33,041 nucleotides of DNA from Burkholderiales bacterium (GCA_003963005.1 RXJW01000054.1:1-33041); one strand, 5' to 3'. Positions 8,759-16,121 are shown, numbered from the stretch's first letter. The notes: generated by a model from the sequence alone, not told the origin. Program-made: numbers and translations.

Positions 8759-9975
8759 TGTCAAGTCCCCTTCACGGCAAACACATCCTGCTCGCGATGA
8801 CCGGCGGCATCGCCGGCTACAAGATCGCCGAACTGACGCGGCTGCTCGGCAAGGCCGGCGCGACCGTGCAGGTCATGATGACCGAGGCCGCCGAGCAGTT
8901 CATCACCGCGGTGACGATGCAGGCGCTGTCGGGCCGGCCGGTCTACACCTCGCAGTGGGACCCGCGCCCGGGCAACAACATGGCCCACATCAACCTCAGC
9001 CGCGAGGCGGATGCGATGGTCGTGGCGCCGGCCAGTGCGGACGCGATCGCCGCGCTGGCACAGGGCCGGGCGGACGACCTGGTCAGCCTGACCGCGCTGG
9101 CCCGCCGCATCGACGAATGCCCGCTGCTGGTCGTGCCGGCCATGAACCGCGAGATGTGGGCCCATCCCGCCACGCAGCGCAACATCGCCCAGATCAAGGC
9201 GGACGGTGCCCACCTGATCGGCCCGGCCAGCGGGGACCAGGCCTGCGGCGAGACGGGTGACGGCCGCATGCTGGAAGCGCTGGAGATCTTCGACGAGATC
9301 GAATCGCGCCTGGCGCCCAAGCCGCTGCGAGGCCGCAACCTGCTGATCACGGCTGGCCCGACCTTCGAGCCGATCGACCCGGTCCGCGGCATCACCAACC
9401 ACAGCAGCGGCAAGATGGGTTTCGCCATTGCCCGCGCGGCGGCTGAAGCGGGCGCCATCGTCACGCTCGTGGCCGGCCCGGTGCACCTGCCCACGCCCCG
9501 CCATGTGCGCCGCATCGACGTGCAGACGGCCCGCGAGATGCACGACGCCGTGCTGCGCCAGGCGCCGGGTCAGCATGCTTTCATCGCGACCGCTGCCGTG
9601 GCCGACTGGCGGCCCGCCGAGGTGCACGAGCACAAGCTCAAGAAGGCCGAGGGCGGGGCCACCGCGCCCACCATCGCGATGGCCGAGAACCCCGACATCC
9701 TCGCTGCCGTGGCCCGGCTGCCGTCGCCGCCGTACTGCGTCGGCTTCGCGGCGGAGAGCGAAAAGCTCGCCGAGCATGCCGACGCCAAGCGTCGCCGCAA
9801 GGGCATCCCGCTGATCGTCGCCAATCTCGGCCCGGCCACCTTCGGCCGCGACGACAACGCGCTGCTGCTCATCGACGAGCAGGGCCAGCGCGAGCTGCCC
9901 GAGGGCGGCGGCAGTGCCGACAAGCTCAGCCTCGCCCGTGAGCTGATCTCAGAACTCTCCAGAAGACTCGGATGA
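8758..9975 (+). CDS. coaBC: bifunctional phosphopantothenoylcysteine decarboxylase / phosphopantothenate-cysteine ligase
   Basis: The 405-residue flavoprotein carries out two steps of coenzyme A synthesis. The CoaC half has the flavin motif Met-Thr-Gly-Gly-Ile-Ala-Gly-Tyr-Lys, the active His77 in Asn-Met-Ala-His-Ile-Asn, Pro-Ala-Met-Asn130-Arg-Glu-Met-Trp, and Cys163 in the flexible flap (Cys-Gly-Glu-Thr-Gly-Asp-Gly-Arg-Met). The CoaB half begins near residue 190 with Ala-Gly-Pro-Thr-Glu-like nucleotide-binding residues and holds Ala-Ala-Val-Ala-Asp-Trp-Arg-Pro and the Lys-Leu-Lys-Lys motif. I chose the ATG at 8758 over an adjacent in-frame TTG at 8755. Its stop overlaps dut by 4 bp; coaBC-dut adjacency is widespread in proteobacteria. 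Confidence 0.97.
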   Translation: MSSPLHGKHILLAMTGGIAGYKIAELTRLLGKAGATVQVMMTEAAEQFITAVTMQALSGRPVYTSQWDPRPGNNMAHINLSREADAMVVAPASADAIAALAQGRADDLVSLTALARRIDECPLLVVPAMNREMWAHPATQRNIAQIKADGAHLIGPASGDQACGETGDGRMLEALEIFDEIESRLAPKPLRGRNLLITAGPTFEPIDPVRGITNHSSGKMGFAIARAAAEAGAIVTLVAGPVHLPTPRHVRRIDVQTAREMHDAVLRQAPGQHAFIATAAVADWRPAEVHEHKLKKAEGGATAPTIAMAENPDILAAVARLPSPPYCVGFAAESEKLAEHADAKRRRKGIPLIVANLGPATFGRDDNALLLIDEQGQRELPEGGGSADKLSLARELISELSRRLG

Positions 9976-10421
9976 CCCCCATCGACCTGCAAGTGCTCGA
10001 CCCCCGCATGGCCGAGCAGATCCCCGCCTACGCCACGCCCGGCAGCGCGGGCCTCGACCTGCGCGCCTGCCTGGACGCCGCCATCACCCTGGCCCCGGGC
10101 CAGACGACGCTGATCCCCACGGGCCTGGCCATCCACATCGGTGACCCGGGCCTGGCCGCGATCATCTTGCCGCGCTCGGGCCTCGGTCACAAGCACGGCA
10201 TCGTGCTCGGCAACCTCGTGGGCCTGATCGACAGCGACTACCAGGGCCAGCTCATGGTGAGCTGCTGGAACCGCGGCCAGGCCGAGTTCACGATCCAGCC
10301 CTTCGAGCGCATCGCGCAGCTCGTCATCGTGCCGGTGGTGCAGGCGACCTTCCGCCGTGTCGACCGCTTCGAGGCCTCGGACCGCGGTGCCGGCGGGTTC
10401 GGCTCGACCGGCAAGGCCTGA
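9972..10421 (+). CDS. dut: dUTP diphosphatase
   Basis: The 149-residue trimeric dUTPase hydrolyses dUTP to dUMP and pyrophosphate, keeping uracil out of DNA and supplying the thymidylate synthase substrate. All five family motifs are visible: Gly-Ser-Ala-Gly-Leu-Asp-Leu-Arg-Ala (24-32), [15 protein letters not shown] with catalytic Asp87, Phe-Glu-Arg-Ile-Ala-Gln, and the C-terminal [10 protein letters not shown] arm that closes over the nucleotide. It is the last gene of the rightward block and converges on the SlyD-like gene across two stem-loops. Confidence 0.97.
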   Translation: MTPIDLQVLDPRMAEQIPAYATPGSAGLDLRACLDAAITLAPGQTTLIPTGLAIHIGDPGLAAIILPRSGLGHKHGIVLGNLVGLIDSDYQGQLMVSCWNRGQAEFTIQPFERIAQLVIVPVVQATFRRVDRFEASDRGAGGFGSTGKA

Positions 10422-10436
10422 AAGGACGGGTCATGC

Positions 10437-10496
10437 CATCCCGCTTGCATGCGGGATGTCCTTCGGCGGGCGTCGAACAGTGCGCAGGCACTGTTC
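10437..10496 (+). terminator. two stem-loops between convergent dut and slyD-like genes
   Basis: The first hairpin pairs 10437-10444 (CATCCCGC) with 10451-10458 around a 6-nt loop. The second pairs 10475-10483 (GAACAGTGC) with 10488-10496 around the loop GCAG. Both are perfect palindromic stems, so they fold on either strand and lie where both genes must end. No long T run follows either stem, so intrinsic termination is uncertain. They may instead block readthrough or protect 3' ends. Confidence 0.5.
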
Positions 10497-10507
10497 TCGG
10501 CCCCGCC

Positions 10508-11029
10508 TCAGTGGATGGGTTCGTCCGGCGGTGCGCCGGTCTGGACCATGAAGATCGGCTCGCCGACCGAGCCAGCCTGCGCTTCCTCTTCGGTGGCGGC
10601 GCGCACGTCCAGCAGCGTCAGGTGCATGCGCAACCCGATGCCGGCCAGCGGATGGTTGCCGTCGAGCACCACGTGCTCCGGGTAGACCTCGGTCACGGTG
10701 TAGACAGCCTCGGCCGGCATGCCTTCGGTGGCGGCACCTTCAGGCAGACCCTCGAACTGCATGCCGGGCGACACGTCTTCCGGGAAGAGGGCGCGGGCCT
10801 CGAAGCAGACGAGGTTGGAGTCGTAGTCGCCGAAGGCCTCCTCGGGCTGCAGGGCGAGATCGGTCTCGAAGCCGGCTTCCTGGCCGTCCAGGGCGGCCTC
10901 GACCTTGGCGAACAGGTCGTCGCCCCCGACCATGAATTCCATCGGCTCGGCGAGCTCGTCGATGAGCTGGCCTTGGGCATCTTCGAGTCTCCAGCGCAGG
11001 GAGACGACACAGGGGCGGGTCACTTGCAT
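10508..11029 (-). CDS. SlyD-like FKBP-type peptidyl-prolyl cis-trans isomerase
   Basis: The 173-residue cytoplasmic protein belongs to the SlyD/FkpA-short FKBP group, which combine prolyl isomerase and chaperone activity. The C-terminal half of the FKBP domain shows the diagnostic Asp-Gly-Asn-His-Pro-Leu-Ala-Gly followed by a Val-Arg-x-Ala-Thr-x-Glu-Glu strand, and the N-terminus gives the Leu-x-Asp-x-x-Gly-x-x-Ile-Asp strand. The insert-in-flap region lies between, near residues 65-120. The His/Cys-rich metal-binding tail of E. coli SlyD is missing: the protein ends soon after the fold. I chose the ATG at 11029, because upstream frame is antisense to roxA. The start codon is 31 bp from that of roxA on the other strand. 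Confidence 0.88.
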   Translation of the reverse strand: MQVTRPCVVSLRWRLEDAQGQLIDELAEPMEFMVGGDDLFAKVEAALDGQEAGFETDLALQPEEAFGDYDSNLVCFEARALFPEDVSPGMQFEGLPEGAATEGMPAEAVYTVTEVYPEHVVLDGNHPLAGIGLRMHLTLLDVRAATEEEAQAGSVGEPIFMVQTGAPPDEPIH

Positions 11030-11060
11030 CGGCGCATTTTCGCATCGGCACAATGCCCGC
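11030..11060. promoter_or_regulatory. 31-bp divergent control region, slyD-like / roxA
   Basis: Both start codons are preceded by a -10-like hexamer at exactly 6 nt: CACAAT (11049-11054) before roxA, and GAAAAT on the minus strand (11041-11036) before the SlyD-like gene. If these are real -10 elements, both messages start at or within a few bases of the AUG and are almost leaderless. There is no purine-rich Shine-Dalgarno in front of either start. The -35 elements would lie inside the opposite gene, and I see no strong match to consensus. Confidence 0.35.
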
Positions 11061-12176
11061 ATGCAGATCGATCTCCCGACCCCCTTGCTCGGCGGCCTCA
11101 GCCCCACCCAGTTCATGCGCAGGCACTGGCAGAAGAAGCCCTTGCTCGTCCGCCAGGCCTTCACGCAGGCCAGGCCGCCAGCCTCGCTGAAGGAGCTTGC
11201 GGCGCTCGCCGGGCGTGACGACGTCGAATCCCGCCTCGTCACCGCGTTCGGGGGCGACTGGCAGCTCAAGCACGGCCCCATCGCCCGGCTGCCGGCGATG
11301 AGCAAGCCCGGTTGGACGCTGCTCGTGCAGGGGCTGGACCAGCACCTGCCGCAGGCCCGCACATTGCTGGACCAGTTCCGCTTCGCGCCCGACGCGCGGC
11401 TGGACGACCTGATGCTGTCGATCGCCAGCGACGGTGGCGGCGTTGGCCCGCATTTCGATTCCTACGACGTGTTCCTGATCCAGCTCGGCGGCCAGCGCCG
11501 CTGGCGCATCGGTGCCCAGCGTGACGCTGTGCTCCGGGACGACGTGCCGTTGAAGATCATTGCGAACTTCAAACCCGAGCAGGACTTCGTGCTCGATGCC
11601 GGCGACATGCTCTACCTGCCGCCTGGCTGGGCGCATGATGGGGTCGCCGTGGGCCCGGGCTGCTTCACGGCATCGGTGGGCTTCCGGGCTTCCACGGCCG
11701 ACGGCCTGGCGGCGGAGTTGCTGCCGCGCCTGCTGGAGGACGTCGAGACCGCCGGCAAGCTCTACGCCGACCCGCGCCAGCCCGCCACGACCGAGCCGGC
11801 ACGCGTGCCTGCGGATCTGCTGGACTTCGCGCGGCGCGCCGTGGAGTCCGCCGTGCAACGCCCCAAGGCCCTGGAGCGCGCACTGGGCGAAGCCCTGACC
11901 GAGCCCAAGCCGACCGTGTGGTTCGACGTCAGCGACCCGCTGCCGCCCGGGCAGGGCGCGGTGCTGGACCGCCGCAGCCGCATGCTCTACGACGATGCGC
12001 ATGTGTTCCTGAACGGCGAGAGCTTCCGCGCGGCAGGCCGTGACGCGACCTTGATGCGCGCTTTCGCAGACCGACGCATGCTCACCGCCGCCGAGGTTGC
12101 CCGGCTGTCGGCCGGCGCGCGCGAACTGCTCGACCAATGGACAGAGGACGGCTGGGTGCAGCCGTTGACCGCATGA
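11061..12176 (+). CDS. roxA: ribosomal protein uL16 3-hydroxylase (JmjC/cupin oxygenase)
   Basis: The 371-residue protein matches the Fe(II)/2-oxoglutarate oxygenase RoxA (E. coli YcfD, 373 residues), which hydroxylates an arginine of ribosomal protein uL16. The N-terminal Arg-His-Trp-Gln-Lys-Lys-Pro-Leu-Leu-Val-Arg motif and Asp-Asp-Leu-Met-Leu-Ser followed by Gly-Gly-Gly-Val-Gly-Pro-His-Phe-Asp are nearly identical in kind to the E. coli protein. The iron triad is His131, Asp133 and His192. The C-terminal 150 residues correspond to the dimerisation and winged-helix parts. The start at 11061 is set by homology and by the box just upstream. The stop overlaps the next small gene (ATGA). Confidence 0.94.
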   Translation: MQIDLPTPLLGGLSPTQFMRRHWQKKPLLVRQAFTQARPPASLKELAALAGRDDVESRLVTAFGGDWQLKHGPIARLPAMSKPGWTLLVQGLDQHLPQARTLLDQFRFAPDARLDDLMLSIASDGGGVGPHFDSYDVFLIQLGGQRRWRIGAQRDAVLRDDVPLKIIANFKPEQDFVLDAGDMLYLPPGWAHDGVAVGPGCFTASVGFRASTADGLAAELLPRLLEDVETAGKLYADPRQPATTEPARVPADLLDFARRAVESAVQRPKALERALGEALTEPKPTVWFDVSDPLPPGQGAVLDRRSRMLYDDAHVFLNGESFRAAGRDATLMRAFADRRMLTAAEVARLSAGARELLDQWTEDGWVQPLTA

Positions 12177-12667
12177 ATGCACACACCTTTGCGGGGCGCA
12201 GCGAGTTCCAGCGCGTGATCCAGGAACTGTTCGCCTGGGCCGCTCAACACGGCTGCCGAGAGCTCCACGCGTGGGATGCCAGCTTTGTCGATTGGCCGCT
12301 GTCGGATGCGCAGCTGCTGGCATCACTGGCCAGCTGGGCACGCGCCGGCCGGCTGTTGCACTTGCTGGCGCTGCAGTACGACGACATCGCGCGGCGCCAC
12401 CCTCGCTTCGTGCGCTGGCGGCGTGATTACGCGCACTGCGTGACGGCACGCGCGGTCGAACCCGAACTGCGTCTGGAGGCGGCGCCCGAGAGCCTGCTCC
12501 TTGCCAGCGGCGCCGCCGGCACCGTGACGCTGCGCCTGTTCGACCGGCATTTGTGGCGCGGGGAGGTCAGTGTGGAGGCGGGGGACCGCTTGCGCAGCCT
12601 GGAATGGTTTGATGCCACCGCACAACGTTCGTCCGAGGCATTTGCGCCGACGACTTTGGGGTTGTGA
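12173..12667 (+). CDS. hypothetical protein, coupled to roxA
   Basis: This 164-residue soluble protein is not one I can assign to a named family. It starts in the 4-bp ATGA overlap with roxA. The N-terminal half is helical and rich in Trp and His (His-Ala-Trp-Asp-Ala-Ser-Phe-Val-Asp-Trp-Pro-Leu near 37-48), followed by a segment reading Leu-x-x-Leu-Ala-Leu-Gln-Tyr-Asp-Asp-Ile. The layout of Asp-Ala-Ser-Phe-x-Asp-Trp-Pro-Leu is compatible with a phosphodiesterase-like or phospholipase-D-like substrate-response fold, but no HxK motif is present, so no enzyme activity is claimed. There is no signal peptide or membrane segment. It is real on codon bias and overlap. Confidence 0.8.
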   Translation: MNAHTFAGRSEFQRVIQELFAWAAQHGCRELHAWDASFVDWPLSDAQLLASLASWARAGRLLHLLALQYDDIARRHPRFVRWRRDYAHCVTARAVEPELRLEAAPESLLLASGAAGTVTLRLFDRHLWRGEVSVEAGDRLRSLEWFDATAQRSSEAFAPTTLGL

Positions 12668-12689
12668 CTGGATGCGACGTGCAAACCCC

Positions 12690-12695
12690 TATAAT
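12690..12695 (+). promoter_or_regulatory. consensus -10 box (TATAAT) of the small lipoprotein gene
   Basis: This is a perfect TATAAT in otherwise GC-rich DNA, 23 bp after the stop of the preceding gene. No good -35 lies at 17 bp: TTGTGA at 12662-12667 is 22 bp away and TGACTG at 12665-12670 is 19 bp away. A start near 12702 would leave an untranslated leader of about 130 nt before the lipoprotein start at 12832. Confidence 0.55.
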
Positions 12696-12699
12696 CATC

Positions 12700-12831
12700 G
12701 GCTAGGCGAGGGAAGCGCTCGAGGTTTTCCGCGTCTTGTTCTGTCGGGGTCGGCAGTCGGTGTGAAAAACGCACTGGCGCACGACCCCAAAATTATGGTG
12801 TGCACCGTCGTATCAACGTTTGAGGACAAGT
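12700..12831 (+). ncRNA. foldable ~130-nt 5' leader of the small lipoprotein mRNA
   Basis: A long-range stem pairs 12746-12752 (GGGGTCG) with 12782-12788 (CGACCCC), extended by two pairs (12753-12754 with 12779-12780). Nested in it is a six-pair stem (12759-12764 with 12770-12775, two G-U pairs) closing an all-A loop at 12765-12769. A purine-rich GAGGAC ribosome site at about 12823-12828 follows outside the stem. The structure is seen by eye only, and I do not recognise a known riboswitch. It could be an mRNA stabiliser, a thermosensor or a small-RNA target. Confidence 0.35.
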
Positions 12832-13035
12832 ATGAATAAGTCGATCCTGTTGGCTTCCCTGCTGGCTGCTGCTGCTCTGACCGCTTGCAGCAAGAAGGAA
12901 GAACCCAAGGTTGAGGCCCCGGCCCCCGTCGCCGCTCCGGCCCCGGCCGCTTCGGAAGCCGCTTCGGCTGCCGCCCCGGCTGCTGACGCCAGCGCCCCGG
13001 CTGCTGACGCTGGCGCTTCCGCCGCTTCGAAGTAA
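12832..13035 (+). CDS. small Ala/Pro-rich lipoprotein
   Basis: The gene encodes a 67-residue precursor. Residues 1-18 are a signal peptide and Leu-Thr-Ala-Cys19 is a clear lipobox. Serine at +2 predicts sorting to the outer membrane. The mature part begins Ser-Lys-Lys-Glu-Glu-Pro-Lys and then becomes a disordered Ala/Pro/Ser/Asp chain with no predicted fold. It contains a seven-residue repeat (Ala-Pro-Ala-Ala-Asp-Ala-Ser/Gly). A good GAGGAC ribosome site precedes the ATG, and the unit has its own promoter and a strong terminator, which suggests high expression. Such short Ala-rich lipoproteins are common and unnamed in Burkholderiales, possibly as envelope spacers. That role is conjecture. 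Confidence 0.85.
   Translation: MNKSILLASLLAAAALTACSKKEEPKVEAPAPVAAPAPAASEAASAAAPAADASAPAADAGASAASK
12972..13010 (+). repeat. 18-bp direct repeat with 21-bp period in the lipoprotein gene
   Basis: CGCCCCGGCTGCTGACGC occurs at 12972-12989 and again at 12993-13010. The spacing of 21 bp equals seven codons, so slippage would add or remove one Ala-Pro-Ala-Ala-Asp-Ala-x unit without shifting frame. Confidence 0.8.
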
Positions 13036-13056
13036 TCGCTTCGTCCCCACGGAAAG

Positions 13057-13096
13057 AGCCGTCGCTGCGCAAGCAGCGGCGGCTTTTTTCTTTTTT
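13057..13096 (+). terminator. strong intrinsic terminator of the lipoprotein gene
   Basis: A 12-bp stem (13057-13068 with 13073-13084, one G-U pair) closes a GCAA tetraloop and is followed by two runs of six T separated by one C. This is the clearest factor-independent terminator in the window. The gene on the opposite strand ends at 13173. Read in that direction the stem is followed by only a short CTTT tract, so it is a weak terminator for the leftward operon. The 76 bp between 13097 and 13172 hold an AT-richer patch with no recognisable element. Confidence 0.9.
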
Positions 13097-13172
13097 GCGA
13101 CGGTTTTCCGCGACTTTGGCCGGCAATTACAAATCTTTGCGCGGCGCTGGGAAGCGATCGATGCCCGCTGAC

Positions 13173-13952
13173 TCAGCCCAGCGATAACCAGTCCAGCCCC
13201 AGTTTCGGGTCGGCGATGCGCAAGCTCGGCAGCGCGGCGCCCAGCACTGGCGCGAGCGCCGCCTGGGCGAGGGCCGGGGTGTTGTTCGTTTCGCTCAGAT
13301 GCGCCGCGGCGACCCACCGCAGCCCGTCATGCCTACAGCGCGCCAGCAGATCGGCCGCTGCCGCGTTCGACAGATGGCCGTGGCTGCCCAGGATGCGCTT
13401 CTTGAGCGACGGGTGATACGGCCCCGTGCGCAGCAGATCCTCGTCGTGGTTGCACTCGAGCAGCAGGGCCTCGCATCGGCCCAGGGCGGTGCAGATGCTG
13501 TCGGGTGCGCAGCCCAGGTCCGTGACGATGCCCAGTCGCACGGCGCCATCGTCCAGCGCCAGCTGCAGCGGCTCGTTGGCATCGTGCGGCACCGAGAAGG
13601 GATGCAGGGCCATGTCACCGAGCGGGTAGGGCGCGTCGGCATTCACCAGGCGCAGCAGTCGGTGATCGAAGTCCTCGCTGCCCACGGCCCGCCAGGTGCC
13701 GCGGCTCGTGATGAGCGGGATGCCGTGGCGGGTGCAAAAGCTCAGCGCGCAGCCGACGTGGTCGCCGTGCTCATGGGTGATGAACACCGCATCGACGTCC
13801 TCCGGCTCACAACCCGCACGGGCCAGGCGCTTGACCAGTTCCCGCACGCTGAAGCCGGCATCCACGAGCAGCCGCGTGCTCGTGATGCCCTGGCTGGCCT
13901 CGACCAGCGTCGCATTGCCCGCACTGCCGCTGCCGAGGCTGCAGAAGCGCAT
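13173..13952 (-). CDS. MBL-fold metallohydrolase (YycJ/VicX-like)
   Basis: The 259-residue cytoplasmic protein belongs to the metallo-beta-lactamase superfamily. It starts with the Phe-Cys-Ser-Leu-Gly-Ser-Gly-Ser-x-Gly-Asn strand typical of YycJ-like proteins. The metal motif is His60-x-His62-x-Asp64-His65, with further ligands likely at His124 (Val-Pro-His-Asp) and Asp in Val-Thr-Asp-Leu-Gly. A later Glu-Cys-Asn-His-Asp and Ser-His-Gly-His-Leu-Ser complete the site. Relatives act as nucleases or exonucleases in DNA handling, but the substrate here is unknown. ATG at 13952 is preferred to the adjacent GTG at 13955. It follows bamC by 19 nt and is the last gene of the leftward operon; dapA-bamC-MBL is a recurring betaproteobacterial order. 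Confidence 0.9.
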   Translation of the reverse strand: MRFCSLGSGSAGNATLVEASQGITSTRLLVDAGFSVRELVKRLARAGCEPEDVDAVFITHEHGDHVGCALSFCTRHGIPLITSRGTWRAVGSEDFDHRLLRLVNADAPYPLGDMALHPFSVPHDANEPLQLALDDGAVRLGIVTDLGCAPDSICTALGRCEALLLECNHDEDLLRTGPYHPSLKKRILGSHGHLSNAAAADLLARCRHDGLRWVAAAHLSETNNTPALAQAALAPVLGAALPSLRIADPKLGLDWLSLG

Positions 13953-13971
13953 CACGGCAGCCGCCCGGGTC

Positions 13972-15150
13972 TTACTTCAGGTCATCCATCAGCAGGCTGA
14001 GGATGCGCTTGGCGTTGTCGTCGGCGATCGGTTGGCCGCGGTCGTCCAGGATGCGCACGGTGCTCTTCACGCCGTCGGCCTTGACCGACACGCGGTAGCG
14101 CACCGGGGTGGCCGCCTTGGCGCCGAAGAGCTTCTGGAAGAAGTTGGGCTCGTCCTGGCCCGCCTTCTCGGGGTCGGCATAGCGCAGGAAGAACAGGCCC
14201 GCGGCACGGTCACGGTCCTCGATGGTGAAGCCATGGCGGTCCAGCGACAGGCCGACGCGGCGCCAGGCGCGATCGAAGCCGTCGTTGACGCTCAGGCTCT
14301 CCGGCACCTCCGACAGTGCGCGGCGCTCGGTGCGCGGGCTGTCGCCGCCCGCCCTGAGCGTGCTCGCGCTGGTGGCCGGAGCCGGCTTGCCGGCATCGGC
14401 CACGACAGCCTTGGCCGCGTCTTCCTTGCCGCCGAGCTTGAGCATCAGTCGCGACAGCATCTCGGCTTCGAGGTAGGGGTCGGCCGGGCGGTTCTGCCAG
14501 GCGGTGGAATCACGGCCCTGCGTGGTGTAGACCTCTTGCATGCCGCGGTGGCTGATGAAGATGTCGGTGCCCGTGGGGCTGCGCTCGATGCGCGTGCGGT
14601 ACATGTCGCGCTCGCCGGTCGAGTACAGGCCGTCGAACACCTTGCCGATGGTCGAGCGGATGAAGTCCTGGGGCAGCTTGGCGCGGTTCTCGCCCCAGTT
14701 GGTTTCCATGATGCCGATCTCGGGCTGCTCCTTGACGACCTCGAGGCCGCGCTCCTGCCAGAACGTGCGGATCACGGGCCAGAGCTGCTCCGGCGTCGCG
14801 TTGGTGCGCAGCCAGCGGTCGTTGCCGGCGCGCTCCAGGCGCACATCACCGGCGGCGTTGGCAGCCACGCTGCCGGGCACCAGCGACTGGGCATTGGTGG
14901 AATTGGCCGGCTTCACCGCGGAGAGGGCCGAAGCCGTGATGGAGCCGCCCTGCACCTGGGCACGGTTGTCCTTGGCGAGCTGGGTCAGGTCCGGGGGCAC
15001 GTCCAGACCTTGGGTCTGGCGGGATGCCGCCTTGTAGTCGACCTTGTCCGTCGACAACATGTTGTCGAGGGTGCTGCAGCCGGCAAGCGACAGGACGAAG
15101 GCCGTGCAGGCCAGACGGGTCGCCGTGGGGCGAAGCGAGGGAACAGACAT
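13972..15150 (-). CDS. bamC: outer membrane protein assembly lipoprotein BamC
   Basis: The 392-residue lipoprotein is a component of the BAM complex that inserts beta-barrel proteins into the outer membrane. The signal peptide ends in Leu-Ala-Gly-Cys25. The unstructured N-terminal segment that wraps BamD in E. coli corresponds to the Asp-Tyr-Lys region after residue 35, followed by Leu-Asp-Val-Pro-Pro-Asp-Leu-Thr. Two helix-grip domains follow (about 90-210 and 275-390), joined by an Ala/Thr-rich linker. The start is supported by a GGAGA ribosome site 8 nt upstream. dapA lies 56 bp upstream, as in E. coli (dapA-bamC), and a 7-bp hairpin lies in the gap. Confidence 0.93.
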   Translation of the reverse strand: MSVPSLRPTATRLACTAFVLSLAGCSTLDNMLSTDKVDYKAASRQTQGLDVPPDLTQLAKDNRAQVQGGSITASALSAVKPANSTNAQSLVPGSVAANAAGDVRLERAGNDRWLRTNATPEQLWPVIRTFWQERGLEVVKEQPEIGIMETNWGENRAKLPQDFIRSTIGKVFDGLYSTGERDMYRTRIERSPTGTDIFISHRGMQEVYTTQGRDSTAWQNRPADPYLEAEMLSRLMLKLGGKEDAAKAVVADAGKPAPATSASTLRAGGDSPRTERRALSEVPESLSVNDGFDRAWRRVGLSLDRHGFTIEDRDRAAGLFFLRYADPEKAGQDEPNFFQKLFGAKAATPVRYRVSVKADGVKSTVRILDDRGQPIADDNAKRILSLLMDDLK

Positions 15151-15177
15151 CACGCTGGAAATCTCCGGGGAACAGGG

Positions 15178-15197
15178 GCGCCGGATCAAGCCGGCGC
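15178..15197 (-). promoter_or_regulatory. hairpin between dapA and bamC
   Basis: GCGCCGG (15178-15184) pairs with CCGGCGC (15191-15197) around a six-base loop, inside the 56-bp dapA-bamC gap. No T run follows on the minus strand, so it is not a classical terminator. It could stabilise or process the message so that dapA and bamC are expressed at different levels. Confidence 0.4.
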
Positions 15198-15206
15198 AGC
15201 CGCGCA

Positions 15207-16088
15207 TTAGAGCAGACCTGCTTCGACCATCGCCTGACCGACGCTGGCCTGACCACTTGCGGTCAGCGGCGTGATCGGCAGGCGCAGCGCGGCGCCGCAG
15301 CGGCCGAGGCGTGACAGGGCCCACTTGGCCGGGGCCGGGCTGGGCTCGCAGAAGAGCTGCTTGTGCAGGCCGAGCAGCTGCAGATGAATCTTGCGCGCTT
15401 CGATTGCGTTGCCGGCGATCGCGAGGCGGCACAGCTCGGCCATTTGGCGCGGAGCCACGTTGGCCGTTACGCTGACGTTGCCATGGCCGCCCAGCAGCAT
15501 CAGCGCGACCGCCGTGCCGTCGTCGCCGGAGTAGATGTGGAAACCGGCCGGCGCATGCTTGATGAGGTAGGCCGCGCGCTCGATGTTGCCGGTGGCCTCC
15601 TTCACGCCGAAGACGCCGGGCAGAGTGGCGCAGCGCAGCGTGGTTTCGGGCGCCATATCGGCCACGGTGCGGCCAGGCACGTTGTAGAGCATCATCGGGA
15701 TGTCCACGGCCTCGGCGATCGCCTTGAAGTGCTGGTAGATGCCTTCCTGCGAGGGCTTGTTGTAGTAGGGCACGACGGAGAGCGTGCAGTCCGCACCGAC
15801 CTCCTTGGCATAGCGGCTCAGCTCGATGGCCTCGGCCGTGGAGTTGGCACCCGTGCCGGCCAGGATGGGAATGCGGCCCTTCGCATGCTCGACGGCGACG
15901 CGGATGATCTCGCGGTTCTCCTCCATGCTGACCGTGGGCGATTCGCCCGTCGTGCCGACGACACCGACGCAGGCCGTGCCTTCCTCGACGTGCCAGTCGA
16001 TCAGGCGACGCAGCGCCGGGTAGTCGATGCTGCCGTCGTCGTTCATGGGGGTGACGAGGGCGACGATGCTGCCGAGGATGGGCTTCAT
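15207..16088 (-). CDS. dapA: 4-hydroxy-tetrahydrodipicolinate synthase
   Basis: The 293-residue enzyme condenses pyruvate with aspartate semialdehyde, the committed step to diaminopimelate and lysine. The TIM-barrel active site is complete: Gly-Thr-Thr-Gly-Glu-Ser (45-50) with the catalytic threonine, Tyr135 in Tyr-Asn-Val-Pro-Gly-Arg140, and Schiff-base Lys163 in Gly-Val-Lys-Glu-Ala-Thr-Gly. Length and motifs match the E. coli-type homotetramer. The 44-bp gap upstream contains a TAAAAT box, which suggests the dapA-bamC-hydrolase set can be transcribed separately from the upstream methyltransferase. No strong Shine-Dalgarno is visible before the ATG. Confidence 0.97.
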   Translation of the reverse strand: MKPILGSIVALVTPMNDDGSIDYPALRRLIDWHVEEGTACVGVVGTTGESPTVSMEENREIIRVAVEHAKGRIPILAGTGANSTAEAIELSRYAKEVGADCTLSVVPYYNKPSQEGIYQHFKAIAEAVDIPMMLYNVPGRTVADMAPETTLRCATLPGVFGVKEATGNIERAAYLIKHAPAGFHIYSGDDGTAVALMLLGGHGNVSVTANVAPRQMAELCRLAIAGNAIEARKIHLQLLGLHKQLFCEPSPAPAKWALSRLGRCGAALRLPITPLTASGQASVGQAMVEAGLL

Positions 16089-16115
16089 GGTGAGGTGGTC
16101 TTTGCGAATCTGAGG

Positions 16116-16121
16116 ATTTTA
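16116..16121 (-). promoter_or_regulatory. putative internal -10 box (TAAAAT) before dapA
   Basis: TAAAAT on the minus strand matches five of six -10 positions and sits 27 nt before the dapA ATG, so a start near 16109 gives a leader of about 21 nt. The -35 region would fall in the end of the methyltransferase gene and matches poorly. Confidence 0.4.

Noticed and set aside
13097..13172. AT-richer patch downstream of the lipoprotein terminator as a small RNA gene or promoter
   Set aside because: There is no consensus promoter pair and no second terminator. It only looks distinct because its surroundings are GC-rich.
13696..15210. A 504-codon forward frame opposite bamC and the metallohydrolase
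   Set aside because: It reads through the complement of two genes with clear families and lacks a ribosome site or motifs.
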